64,000 nt of DNA from Ascidia mentula (lineage: Eukaryota; Chordata; Ascidiacea; Phlebobranchia; Ascidiidae), in NCBI GenBank assembly GCA_947561715.1, contig OX387204.1:12591001-12655000 (forward strand), written 5' to 3'. Within the stretch, counting starts at the first letter, position 1. Each line of letters begins with the position of its first letter. The notes under the pieces were generated by a model, which saw nothing but the letters and a program-made list of their open reading frames with translations, was not told the DNA's origin and ran no database searches. Positions 20,798 through 31,846 of the stretch are shown here, piece by piece. A program made the translations under genes and the position numbers.

Positions 20798-21922
20798 ATG
20801 ATGTTGTCCAATCTGGTGTTCATGTTTGTTGTTGTAACATGCGTTCAATGTCAAGGTGGGTACAAATATTCATGTTAACTTTAGAATATTTTGAATACTA
20901 ACTTACAATAAGTATAATATGTTAAAAATTTAGGTCAACGAGTGAGATTTTGTCTCGTTTATTTGGAAAGCAGTATTTCATAGTCGGTAACTAAGTGATG
21001 TTTTCAGGTGTTGATGAATGCGCTGATGGGACTCACGCAAACTTAAATAGTTGAGCTGTCAATTGTTTTTGTCGACACGTTTACAACTAGAGTATTAAAT
21101 GTAAAATGTTGTGTACTTCTCGCGAAAGCAAAACTTTATTAGTTGGTCTGATTGCACCCTATAACCACTAATACTATTTGGTCAATAATTGAAATTCCCG
21201 GAAACTTTTAATTAAAACTCCCAGAATAAAGTTTGTTTTAACTTCTAGCATGGGATACACTCCCTACCCCCATTTGTCTGTACAAAATTTACATTACTTT
21301 GATGTTCAGGATACTTCAGTAGTTCTTGCCCTGGTCGTTCTGTTGAAGGTTTGAACGGTTACACCTGTTTCACAAGTGGTGAGTATACCTGTAAAAATTT
21401 ATTTTGTAAAAACAGGTAAAAAACAGAATTAATATTTCTTTTCATACTGGTCACGTTTTTTTATCTACAGGTGAACCGGTTATTCACGAAAGGTTTTGTG
21501 GAAAACCTGTAACAGTCTGTTTATTGGGTGGAATGCCAGCAACGCGCAACTGCATATGCCTACACTTCTGCCACGAGTACTCTCTCGTCTTATGGAACGA
21601 GGCATATGGGTTTATATTACATACAACCAGACACAGAATACAAAACAGTGACGGCTTAAAACTTCATGTCCTCATGTACGCACATTATTACAGTCAGAAC
21701 TCCTAAGTTCATTCATTCCCGAACAGCTTCTAAATAATGTATTGTTAAATAGTGCAATGGTGTATATTGACGCAAAAATAACGATTAAGTCGTCTGTTTT
21801 TACAGTGCCCAAATCAGATATGCCAACAATTCCATCACTAACCACTTCACATTGTGTGAATTCTCCGCCACTCAGTTGTTTTCCTGGTTACACAAGTGAC
21901 GGAAATAATTGCGTTCACAAGT
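20798..21922 (+). pseudogene. Pseudogene N2: second tandem copy of the broken 5' gene piece
   Basis: Signal-peptide exon 20798-20855 (MMLSNLVFMFVVVTCVQC, better than N1 and nearly identical to gene E), then the same broken EGF exon from 21,008, mini-exon 21310-21378, degenerate FN3 from 21,471 and linker from 21,806. Damage is identical to N1, so it pre-dates the tandem duplication. Confidence 0.75.
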
Positions 21923-22405
21923 GTATATTTTTCTCGATTCAAATTAAGTTTTGCATTTAATGATAAATATCAGTTTCGACAAGTAATATAAAATCTATAA
22001 AGTTGTATGGGTATATATATGGGAGAAAGAGTGTTTTTAGTGGGAATTTGTTCGGATAAGTAATCGATACGCCGCAATGCAGATCCATATATCGCAATTC
22101 ACTGTCTGTACACACGTTTATCGGATATTTCCAATGTTCAAATAAGCTTGATGGCTTTAGGACAAATGGTTACGCACGATTAATATGTTTGTTCTGGAGA
22201 GAAACCAGTACAAAAGAGTGCCCAACAACAAGTTTACTTATAAAACAACACACAAGCATCGCGCCTACAGCGCACGACTTTTGTGCAGGGCAGCATTATA
22301 GAGAACCGTTGTTCTTGCCTGAAATCGTCACTTCCAATGAGGTAGTTCACTGACCATTTGTATGGCCTTTTAAACTACCGCCAAGACCTTGTTCTCCAAA
22401 GGGTG

Positions 22406-22609
22406 TCACCTTTCTTGGTTCTCGATATTTGTACAAATACCAGTTTTACCCTGCTGTTGGAAGAAGTTTTGGAAACGTCCTGCTCCTCCGCACTCATAAT
22501 CGATACAAATGGCCTGTCCGTCGGTATGCAACTTGCGGTGTCTGCCTTTAGGATAGTTGCACTTCGCGCAGCAACATGGCGCAAAGTTACATGACATGAA
22601 TAAAACCAA
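22406..22609 (-). CDS. Cys-rich open frame of unknown family (unit 2)
   Basis: Identical protein to 18,624-18,827, as expected from the recent tandem duplication; identity therefore says nothing about selection. Confidence 0.3.
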   Translation of the reverse strand: MVLFMSCNFAPCCCAKCNYPKGRHRKLHTDGQAICIDYECGGAGRFQNFFQQQGKTGICTNIENQER

Positions 22610-22765
22610 AAACTAAAAACAACTTTATCCGCATAAGTAATATAGGCTAAATCGTTTTTGCAGGTATAGTTGTATTCTAGTTAATGTCCCGTGGAAAAAA
22701 ACAATTAAATCATCCAAAACAAAAAAAATATTTTTTTATTCTGTTTTAATTTCGCAGTACAAATC

Positions 22766-23044
22766 TTTGTCGCGAAACTGTCACCTACAAACCAGTCTTT
22801 GCACTGGTGTAGCCCCCACTTGTGTTTGTGCAGTTTGCCTCAACGTGACATGCGTGAATCTCAAGAGCGCATTCATCAACACCTGAAAGCATCACGTAAT
22901 AAACAAACTTGAACCTTCATGCGAGATAGCTCTTCATTTGTCGTGATATTTTATAGCAAGTTCTAAGTTAACATTTACATAAACCTTGACATTGACCGCA
23001 TGTCGCAATTAGCAAGCAAGAACACCAGGCAGGACAACATTATG
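22766..23044 (-). pseudogene. Inverted 5' fragment of EGF/FN3 family (unit 2)
   Basis: Second copy of the decayed I-type signal-peptide and EGF exons described for unit 1, with the same extra base in the signal sequence and the same lost donor. Confidence 0.65.
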
Positions 23045-24571
23045 TTTGCAGAGAATTCAGAAACACTAGGCTTGCGTTACATTGAACGTGTATATAATAT
23101 AATATTTCGTTTCTATTTCTGGTTGAACCCTATGGAAGGACCTTTTATATTCCACAAAACAAACTTTCTCATGAGTATCACATTTCACTGGTCCTGTTGC
23201 ATTTTGACAAACAATCCATTGGGTTCAACCTGAAATAGAAACGTTGTCGTTTGTTGTCAATTACCCTGTTTTTTTTCAAACCTGGTCAAACATGCACACC
23301 CCGCGACCCCTGACTCACACTAACATCACTTGCAATTTAGCGTTGTGGAGTCGAAGTCAGAGTCGCCAAACTGATGTGAATGTAACCATACACTCTATTT
23401 AATTTTTGAAAAGATTTCTAAATAAACTTTTGCACAATTGACTACTTCCACTTTGATGTATAAGTCTTGCATATTGCGTTGAGGCTTGCCGCCGAATTTA
23501 TATTAATATACATGTATACATTACAACTTTTGCACAATCTTTCATATTCTCTGGGCGAATGTCACTATTAATTACTCCGTTACGCTATGATGAGCACAAC
23601 CTGGAAGTTGGCGTGGTGCAAAAAATCGTACTTGAGATTTCCCGTAATATCAGTCATTCAGGAAAACGTGGCATAAGGATTTTATTTTGTTTTATTTTTG
23701 AAAAGTTCTGTAAAAGTCTGATATATTGGATATGGCATGGATACAGTTCTCTGTAGCGTGCAGTGTGCCTTTTCCCTCATGTGTTCTTTGCTTTTCGAAA
23801 GTGCTGTTCGTGTGTGAATTTGCGTCCTATTAAAAGTGTTTGAAATGGAAAGCAGGAATCGCTTTGTGGGTCTTTTCCGTGAACCTTTTGGGTTGGGGCT
23901 AAATGTTGAACAATCACGTCATCAGTTCCTCTTACACAGCTTCAAGTTTTAAACGTTGTTTGTTCTTAAAATAATACCATAAAGTAAAAGCTCGATTTTG
24001 CGGTAATCAGTGCTGTGCTTGTAACTCATGTTTTTGATATTCCCAAACAAATTTTTTCATAAATTATTGCTAATTAGTAAAACTTCCGCGGAGCACCGTA
24101 TCACGAAAATAGTTTTAGGAAACGCTGACATACAGAATTCCTTTTTACAAATTTCTCAGGAGTATTACAATTCACTGGGCGATTTGCAACTTGACAAACA
24201 ATCCATTGGGTTCAACCTGAAATAGAAACGTTGTCGTTTGTTTTCAATTGCTCTGTTTTTCGTAAACCCAGTCAAGCATGCACACCCCGCGATCCCTAGG
24301 ACTGACTTTCTCCTCACCGTGCAATCACTTACACAGTTTGCTGAACCATGTGATGCTCACTTCAAACCTCATATTTCTGGTCAAGACGACTCTTTACTAC
24401 CTCATGGATTAGTTTCATTCACTGATGAAATCTGAGGAGAAAAACACTCCGACAAAAATTCGCTGCGACCCATGGTTTGGAAGCTGGAGAGAAAAAGTGC
24501 TTTGTGTGGTTGATAGAAGAAAAGGGGTTTTGTCACGCAAGCTAGGTTTACTGTCTGAATATTCTGCCAGC

Positions 24572-27500
24572 ATGATGTTGTCCAATCTGGTGTTCATGTT
24601 TGTTGTTGTAACTTGCGTTCAGTGTCAAGGTGGGTACAAATATTCATGTTAACTTTAGAATATTTTGAATACTAACTTACAATAAGTATAATATGTTAAA
24701 AATGTAGGTCAACGAGTGAGATTTTGTCTCGTTTATTTGGAAAGCAGTATTCCATAGTCGGTAACTAAGTGATGTTTTCAGGTGTTAATGAATGCGCTAA
24801 TGGGACTCACGCATGTCACGTTGAGGCAAATTGCACAAACACAAGTGGGGGATACAGTTGCAAGTGCAAAGACTGGTTTGTAGGTGACGGCTTCAACTGC
24901 CAAGGTCTGTGCTTTTAGTTGAAATAGCTGTTCAACATAATTGCTTTTTCCTTGTGTTTTACATTTACAACAATATTATATTAACCGCTAATATATATAT
25001 CAATATATAGCAGAGCTCAGAACAAAACGTGATTCATTTGTCTGATTACATCGTAACCAGAACATTATATCAATCAATAGGAAGTCAATAACTTTGTGCA
25101 CCATCTCATTAGCTTCGAAAACAAAATTTAAAAATTTACCCGCACCTAACTTAATTATTTTTTTGTTTTCTGCTTACATCGATGTTCAGGATACTGCAAT
25201 AGTTCTTGCCCTGGTCGTTGTGCTGAAGGTTTGAACGGTTACACCTGTTTCACGTGGTGAGCAAACATTTACTTGGTAAAAACAGAAATTAATATTTCTT
25301 TTTTATACTGGTCACGTTCTTTGTCCACAGGTCAACCAATTATTCACGATCTTAAGGTTTTGTGGCAAACCCACAACAGTCTGTTTTTTGGATGGAATCC
25401 CAGCAACGCAAACACAGCAGATGCTTCAATTACCAACACATATTATTGCTATTCTGGAACGAGGCAGATTGGTTTCCTTTACTTGCAGCCAGATACCAAG
25501 TACAACATACAGCTCGGAATTTCATTTCCACATGCACTCAAATTATTAAAGTCAGAACTCGTAAGTCCGATTACTCACCTCACGACCAGCTTCTGAGTTT
25601 TGTATATTTTAGTTGTTTTATGATAAATATGCGATGATGTAAAAAAACGCGTGCTTTTACAGTTTCCGAACCAGAAATTCCAACCTTACCGTCTCCAACA
25701 ACGTCAGGATGTGTGAACTCTCCGCCACTAAGTTGCTGTTCTGGATTCACAAGTGACGGAATCAATTGTATCGGCAAGTTTCCCGTTCTTGTAAATTTGA
25801 CTGAATTTTGTATTTCATAACTTCAATCAGTTTCGACATGTAACAAAACATATTTTTCACGTCAAGATAAAAGTACAAAGTATACTTTTCTTTTTTTGTG
25901 TAAAAATAACACATTAAATTTGGAACACTGCAGAAAACTTTTTGACCCAAGCAGTATACTGCGTCGGGTCTGCGTAATATATTTTTGCTCTAAGCAGCTG
26001 TCGAAAAACCATATAAAATTTAAAACTACAAGCCAGTTTAATGTGTAAAAACAATCCGGTTAACAAACCAAACGTATTTTTTACCAGATATTGATGAGTG
26101 CGAAGGTGATCCATGTGATTCGAACGCTGCATGCACGAACACACCTGGAAGTTACAACTGTATTTGCAACAATTGTTATATTGGGGATGGAAACGTTTGC
26201 ACTCGTGAGTGATGTTATTTGTCAATGAAAAACCGTTACATTCGGTTGCAAAAATTGGTGCTAATATGGCGAGAAATGTTTAAATGCGAAATTTCCCAAT
26301 TACTTTCCTTACTTTAATTATGGAATAAATGACTTTTATAGTAAGTTGCAATGTGATTTTGTTCGAAAAACTCCATTGTGTAAACAATCATAGGGCATTG
26401 TGGAGGAACAGAATGTAACTGTGGTACATCTCCCATTTGGCGTGATACCTTTGGTAAGTATGTAAAGCTAGATTTTCCATTTTACTTACTTACAAAACGT
26501 TTGGCCGCGAAGCGAGGTAGAGTATAACAGCGTTTCGTAACTGGTCCAAAAATTGCCTATAAATTAGTCACTATTTTTTTGTGTCATCAATCAGAGGCAT
26601 CCAAGCTTTTTTCACTACAGATCGAAGTAACCATTACTACAGACTGACTCGCATAAATAACTTCTGCAGATCAATCTATTTGTTATTAGTTGAACAACCT
26701 TCTGTTGGGAACTTATCAACAACTTGGAAATCTAGGACCGGTCTCAGTTTTTCATGGACAAGCAACAAAACTGCATATAGAAGTGCATTTTTGTCCGGTG
26801 ATGGAGTTTCCTATGATCAACACATTCCAAGAAAAGCAGCGTTTTCGTTTCTGAAGCCATCAACAACTTATAATCTAACTGTAGTTGTCTATAACCGCCT
26901 TGGAACCGCATCTGCGAGCATTTTAGCTCAAACAGGTAAAGTACCTCATTTCTTTCCCTTTCAACATAAAACAAAAACCTTAAATTTAGTTTTTATCTTG
27001 GCAACTGTATTGCAGAACCTGAAATGTCCATTGACCCAACTTTGTCGCCAAGCACACCAAATCCTGCTCATGGTTGTGGAGCTGGGTTTACGCTTTCAGG
27101 AGAAGCTTGTATAGGTTATATTAATTAACTTGGTGATAAATTAATATATAGACAAATAAGTAAAACTTTATTACAGATATTGATGAATGTTCTTACGGTT
27201 TGCACAACTGCCACAATGAGGCGATATGTACGAACACAATGGGCAGTTTCACATGTTCTTGTAAGTTGGGATACTTTGGCAATGGAATCATTTGTGTGGG
27301 TAAGTTACAATAACCTTAAACTCCTCATGCTCCAATAAACAATAAAACATTTCAAGGAAAATGTGATTCCGCAACCATTTCAAATTGTGGAGTTCGTGGT
27401 TCTTGCGGTAGAAATTATTATGGATCCAGTTGTTACTGTTATGACAGCATCGAGTGTTATGGTATAAGTTGTTGAAAAATTGTGAGGTTTAAACATCGAA

Positions 27501-28026
27501 CTCAGGTCTAAACATACAACTACACACAGGAAACAGTGATGTCACAATTACTGCACAAATTGTTGGACTTCATTTTATCATCGTGAATTGGGAAAGATTG
27601 GCTCCAGCTTATGAACTATTTTTTTATGACGTGTCGTTGATTGAAGGAACAAGTGTAATTATAAAGTACAGCGGACTTCACAACAGGGAAGCAGCGTTTG
27701 CTAATCTTAACCCAACCTCTGTTTATACCATCATGGTCAAACCCACGTTCTCAACAAGCTCTTCAACAAACTTCACTTTTACCACAGGTAAGCGTTACTG
27801 AGTGATGCGAACGTGACACAACTGTTTCAAATACATTTGCTTTGCAGAGGGTCTCTTAGCCAGCACTACCACAATGTTTTCCACTCCAGCTACGACTTCA
27901 ACCACACCGATTTCTTCCACTCCAACTATGACTTCGACCACACCGAGTTTCTCCACTGTAGATCCACCAATAACGACCACTTCTGAACCTCCTTACAACT
28001 GCAACGTTTTGCCCAGTCAAAGGTGA
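24572..28026 (+). pseudogene. Gene E: full-length EGF/FN3/mucin-tail gene with a frameshift in domain 2-3
   Basis: Thirteen exons: 24572-24629 (signal peptide), 24782-24904 (EGF), 25190-25256 (Cys mini), 25331-25560 (FN3), 25663-25773 (linker), 26088-26204 (EGF), 26394-26453 (Cys mini), 26690-26935 (FN3), 27016-27114 (linker), 27177-27299 (EGF), 27357-27461 (Cys), 27530-27787 (FN3), 27848-28026 (Thr-rich tail ending NCNVLPSQR). The mini-exon is 67 bp in place of 69 and the first FN3 exon 230 in place of 237. The two losses sum to nine bases, so frame is restored afterwards, but a TAA (in CTTAAGG, about 25,350) appears in the shifted part. Everything after is open. The linker exon uses a GC donor (25,774). 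AATAAA at 28,042-28,047. Probably a recent pseudogene, or makes only the N-terminal EGF part. Confidence 0.8.
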
Positions 28027-28169
28027 CCGTTACTAACCGTAAATAAATTTGGGATCATTGCAAAATGAACAAATGCCAAATTTATATCGCAACATCCCGG
28101 ATTTCGTTCTGTTAGCATATCTTTTCTATTTATATATATATATTTTTATATGTAAAGATTTTAGAGAAT

Positions 28170-28178
28170 CTATTAATG
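28170..28178. other. Rearrangement junction with 9-bp microhomology
   Basis: Left of this point the sequence follows the 3' flank of gene I (58,600-58,725); right of it, the intron of kinase L (62,405 onward). CTATTAATG is present in both parents and once at the junction, typical of microhomology-mediated joining. Confidence 0.7.
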
Positions 28179-28294
28179 CCAGAAGGAAAACATGATAAAA
28201 CAACTCTAGTATTCCATTCAATGCGTTGACATATAGTATGTTGTAGGTGTGGTAATGCAACAGTTTCACATCAATTTTCTGAATGTAATCTTAC

Positions 28295-28460
28295 CGTCTG
28301 CCTGTTTGTAACATCTGGTCGTCATCACACCAGTCATAGGGAAGCACTTCATTGAAACTTTTGTTTTCTGGAAATATCCTGACCTCACACGAGCAAACGC
28401 ACCTCTTCCGATGTTTCCTTTCTCGCCACGAACACACTTTATTCTGTGGGCTGGATACAC
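28295..28460 (-). pseudogene. Kinase first-exon fragment (L-type), cut by a junction
   Basis: The ATP-loop exon of the kinase family (GRGAFARVRSGYF and the VSMKCFP lysine segment) is 166 bp in place of 164, because GGTGATG has become GGTGTGATG, giving a frameshift. The usual ATG after the acceptor is GTG. Its intron continues only to 28,170, where the large kinase exon is missing. The upstream 1.3 kb matches the 5' flank of kinase L at 62,700-63,570. Confidence 0.8.
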
Positions 28461-28753
28461 CTAAGCAAATTCATGACGGACAAATGAATAAAGTTGTTCT
28501 TTCCACACAACAGTATACTGCGTTGAATGCAAAAAACTTATTTTCAACATCAACAAAAGCAAAACGAAAGGAAACCGTTGTTGAAAAAATAACGCTATCA
28601 TTAAATTACAACTTACCTTGTTTCTCATTTTTGTGTTGTCAAAAACGGCCACGCAAACTAGGGCGTTTCGTTTGTACTTTACAAATGCGTGTCATACTAA
28701 ACAAGTGAAGTTACTGAATATTGATAGTCTGCTAGTCTCCTACACAAAGCTCC

Positions 28754-28783
28754 TACTGTGATGTCACAGAAGCATTGTGGGAC
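28754..28783. promoter_or_regulatory. Conserved kinase 5'-flank element, copy 1
   Basis: A TGTGATGTCACA palindrome-like core followed by GCATTGTGGGAC is kept in all three kinase 5' flanks seen here (also 31,307-31,335 and 62,991-63,022). TGATGTCA resembles a CRE/AP-1 type site. Here it lies before the broken L-type fragment. Confidence 0.5.
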
Positions 28784-29329
28784 TAGAACATTTTCTTCCA
28801 TCTCCTGTTGCACCTGCTTTGTTTTATTCGAGCAACAGATGGGCGTGGATTCTTTCAATAACTAGTTTCTTGGCCACAGTGTGTTCTGCTGGATTGGTCA
28901 CCTTTTTTGGCATCTAGGCGATCAACGTCGATTACAAGTGTAAGTCATTGATTAGTGAAAGGTATTCTTCTCTACTTTAATATAAACTATGACCAGTCGA
29001 TTATTTTGCCAACTGAATTTCTTTAGGAGTAATTACAAGTAGTCGTGCATGTTATTTATAAAAAAATGTTGCTACGAATATTGATGTTAATAATACATAT
29101 AGATAAACGGAAAGGCCAAAGAAACGTAGGATCACGGTATAGCATGTAGGGATGCGCTAATTAAGTATAAAGATTCACAGCATAAATTTCGAAACTTTCG
29201 ACATAAACAGCAATATAAAAACTGTCAATATATTTAAATAGTGACGCAAAGCAATACTGTCACACTGCAATACATGCAAAAGTTTTGTGTGTTCAAGTAG
29301 AACTTCTGCGGCGTTTTGGAAATGGCCTA

Positions 29330-30983
29330 TCATCCCCAAACGAGTTGAAACAGGAATCTAACCAGAATAATTACCTGAAAGGCACAAAAGATGTTCAATC
29401 ATTTGGATGCAAAATAAAACGGTTTTCGGTTTCGGAAAATATCTTACCAATGCTATAACAAACAACTTTGCACCATCTCTTAGGAGCTCAGTTTGACTCC
29501 CTGAAAAAAGATAACATTTGTATCTGGGCTGTTTTTTTGTCAGCTCTACTTACAGAGACACCTACAATAATATAAACAATCGATGACGTTTCTGTACAAT
29601 TTGATGTCCCACGTTGCATCTACATGATAAATGGAAGATTGTTTTACAATTTTTTTGCGTTGGTTTGCAATAATCAAATCGAGTTCTGTTACTGTGATTT
29701 GACAATTACTAGCATTTTTATATTTTATTAAAACGAGCATACAATGCTCACTTGTTGCCACAACTACAAGTTTAGGCATGACTAGAAATTTTTTCACAAA
29801 CCTGTCAGGAAATCATTAGTAGCTGGACAAAACCGATCAAGCGGAACGGTGATTTCTTCTTGATTCTCCGCGTTCCCTCTCATGTGATTTTGTATATTTT
29901 GGACGTCGTTATTAATCGAACTTTCCTCGAGCTTCTGTAACACCTCCTGCAAATTCCTGTGGACTTCATCAGCATCAGGACGATCTTCAGGGTCGTTACT
30001 CCAACATCTTCTCATTTCATTGTTCATCACGGCAACAGCGGGGTGTCCTATCAGAAGAAGGAGTTCAAGGAGATTTGTGTTTGGGCGTTCTCCTCTCATG
30101 ACCATTTCCTTGATCTCCTCGTCATCTTTGTGGGGATAAGGAATTGACAGTAAGAGCATGACATAAAAAACTATGCCCAGACTGTAGATATCCACTTTTC
30201 TACTAACAATAAAGCCACTGGGATTACTTAAAGCTCGTAATTGTTCTGGAGCTCCGTAAGACATTGTAAAGCAGGCCCCTGGATTTGGTTCTAGCGGCTG
30301 GCCGTTACGACCAAACAACAATGAACTCCCAAAGTCGCCAATTTTACATCTTAAATTGGGAGTTAAAAGCACGTTTTCACACTTGAGGTCGCAGTGAACA
30401 ATGTATCTCCCTTCCTCGAGGGCGTGCAAGTGCTTCAGACCATTTGTGACATCACAAGCCATGCGCAAACGGAGTTCGTAATCAAGTGTATAGTTGCCTG
30501 TGTAAAGATTTCTATCAGCACCAAGCAGTTGCGCGAGGTTACCACAGGGCATGTTTTCGAGGACAATCGCTATTCCAGTATTCCATTCCGTAATTTCAAT
30601 AGCTTTCAATATGTTTTCATGCCTTGCCATCATCTGGAAACGGAATTCTCTGAGAACGCTAAACAAAAATTAGTTGTGAGTTATCGTAGTATAAAATCTA
30701 TTTAGGCCAGAAGAAAAGCACAACAAACAACTCTAGTATTCCATTCAATGCGTTGATATAGTATGTGGTAGGTGTGGTAATGCAACAGTTTTATACCAAT
30801 TTTCTGAATGCAATCTTACCGTCTGCCCGTTTGTAACATCTGATCGTCATCACCAGTCATAGGGAAGCACTTGATTGCAACTTTTGTTTTCTGGAAATAT
30901 CCTGACCTCACACGAGCAAACGCACCTCTTCCAATGTTTCCTTTCTCGCCACGAACACACTCTATTCTGTGGGCTGGATACAT
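29330..30983 (-). CDS. Kinase J: intact tail-anchored non-RD protein kinase
   Basis: Four exons (30820-30983, 29802-30649, 29448-29500, 29330-29374), 1,110 bp, giving 369 aa without a break. The start used is the ATG just after the acceptor (MYPAHRIECVRG); an upstream exon is possible because kinase D has ATA there. Glycine loop GRGAFARV, ATP lysine VAIKCF, catalytic loop HCDLKCENVLL (Cys in place of the HRD Arg), GDFGSS, YGAPEQL and VDIYSLGIVFY are all intact, so an active fold is expected. After the C-lobe an acidic stretch (EEITVPLDRF) leads to the last two exons, which spell LFVIALVIILVRFLFQLVW: a single C-terminal hydrophobic helix, as in tail-anchored proteins. Non-RD kinases of the TKL group (RIPK, IRAK) signal in innate immunity; placement in that group is an inference. 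Confidence 0.85.
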
Positions 30984-31846
30984 CTGAGCAAGTTCAAGAC
31001 GGACAAATGAATAAAGTTGAAAACTTATAAACCTAACATCGAACATCGACTTTGTGGCAATCTTGCAACGAAAACTTACTTTCAACTTTAACAAGACCAT
31101 TTCAAAACGGATGAAACCTTTGTAGAAAAAGTTTTAAATTTCTGTTAAATTACAATTTACCTTGTTTCCCATATTTGCGTTGTCATAAATTGCTACGCAA
31201 ACAAAACTGCTACGGGCGTTGCGTTTGTACTTTACGAATGGGTCTGATACTAAACAAGTGAAGTGACTGAATCATAATAGTCTGCGAGTCTCCAACACAA
31301 AGCCTCTACTGTGATGTCACAGAAGCATTGTGGGACAAGAACGCTTTGTTCCATCTCCTGTTTCACCTGCTTTGTTTATTAGAGCAACAGAGGGGCGTGG
31401 ATTCTTTCAATAATGATCTACGGAATGGCTTTGAATCTTTGTTTCGATTTTATGTCTACCATCCCCAGACAACCGTACTTTCCAGCCAAAGACAAACTGT
31501 AATGTGCTACCCGACGTGACCAAGTGTTGAAAGCACTGTTTTATGAATCGTCACGTCTTTTGCTCTGAATAAACTAACGCTTTGGGCATTATTGGTAAAG
31601 ATTCGTTTTGACAACTTAGGTGTTTAGCAGTATGTAGGAAAAATACACATTACATAACGCAGTCCCACTTTTCGATGATACCATCATACTTTTCGTATGT
31701 GTTGCTAAAACTCCGTTTTATTTCCAAACCTTGTCACGTGACAAACGACTTATGCATAAATAATTAAAAGTCAGTGAATAAAATCTGACAATTAGTCTTT
31801 GCCATCCAGAAGCTGACTAAAAATTCGGAAGCCCTATTTTTGGTAT
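30984..31846. other. 5' flank of kinase J
   Basis: The region upstream of kinase J resembles 62,700-63,120 (5' flank of L) up to about 31,400 and includes the conserved element at 31,307-31,335 (TGTGATGTCACAGAAGCATTG). No TATA box identified. From about 31,400 to 31,846 I see nothing recognisable. Confidence 0.5.

Larger units (their letters stand above)
17214..20998. repeat. Tandem duplication, unit 1
   Basis: Nearly identical to 20,999-24,776 at an offset of 3,782 bp falling to 3,774 bp, with only scattered substitutions (for example near 18,010 and 19,254) and small indels (near 20,315). The unit starts just before the acceptor of the broken EGF exon and ends at the same intron position before the next one. 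It contains a broken 5' gene piece (+), a Cys-rich open frame (-), an inverted 5' gene piece (-) and a signal-peptide exon (+). Confidence 0.9.
20999..24776. repeat. Tandem duplication, unit 2
   Basis: Second copy of the 3.78 kb block. At its right end it supplies the signal-peptide exon of gene E (24,572), after which an EGF exon with full length follows. The unit boundary at the intron just before the EGF exon fits unequal crossing-over between related introns. Confidence 0.9.

Noticed and set aside
29546-29797. 83-codon minus-strand frame just after the large exon of kinase J, similar to 63,787-63,981
   Set aside because: Lies in the intron between the large exon and the 53-bp exon; the similarity follows from segmental duplication and it has no recognisable domain.
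30394-30705. Plus-strand frame opposite kinase J, with a copy at 62,100-62,411
   Set aside because: Conserved only because the kinase on the other strand is conserved.
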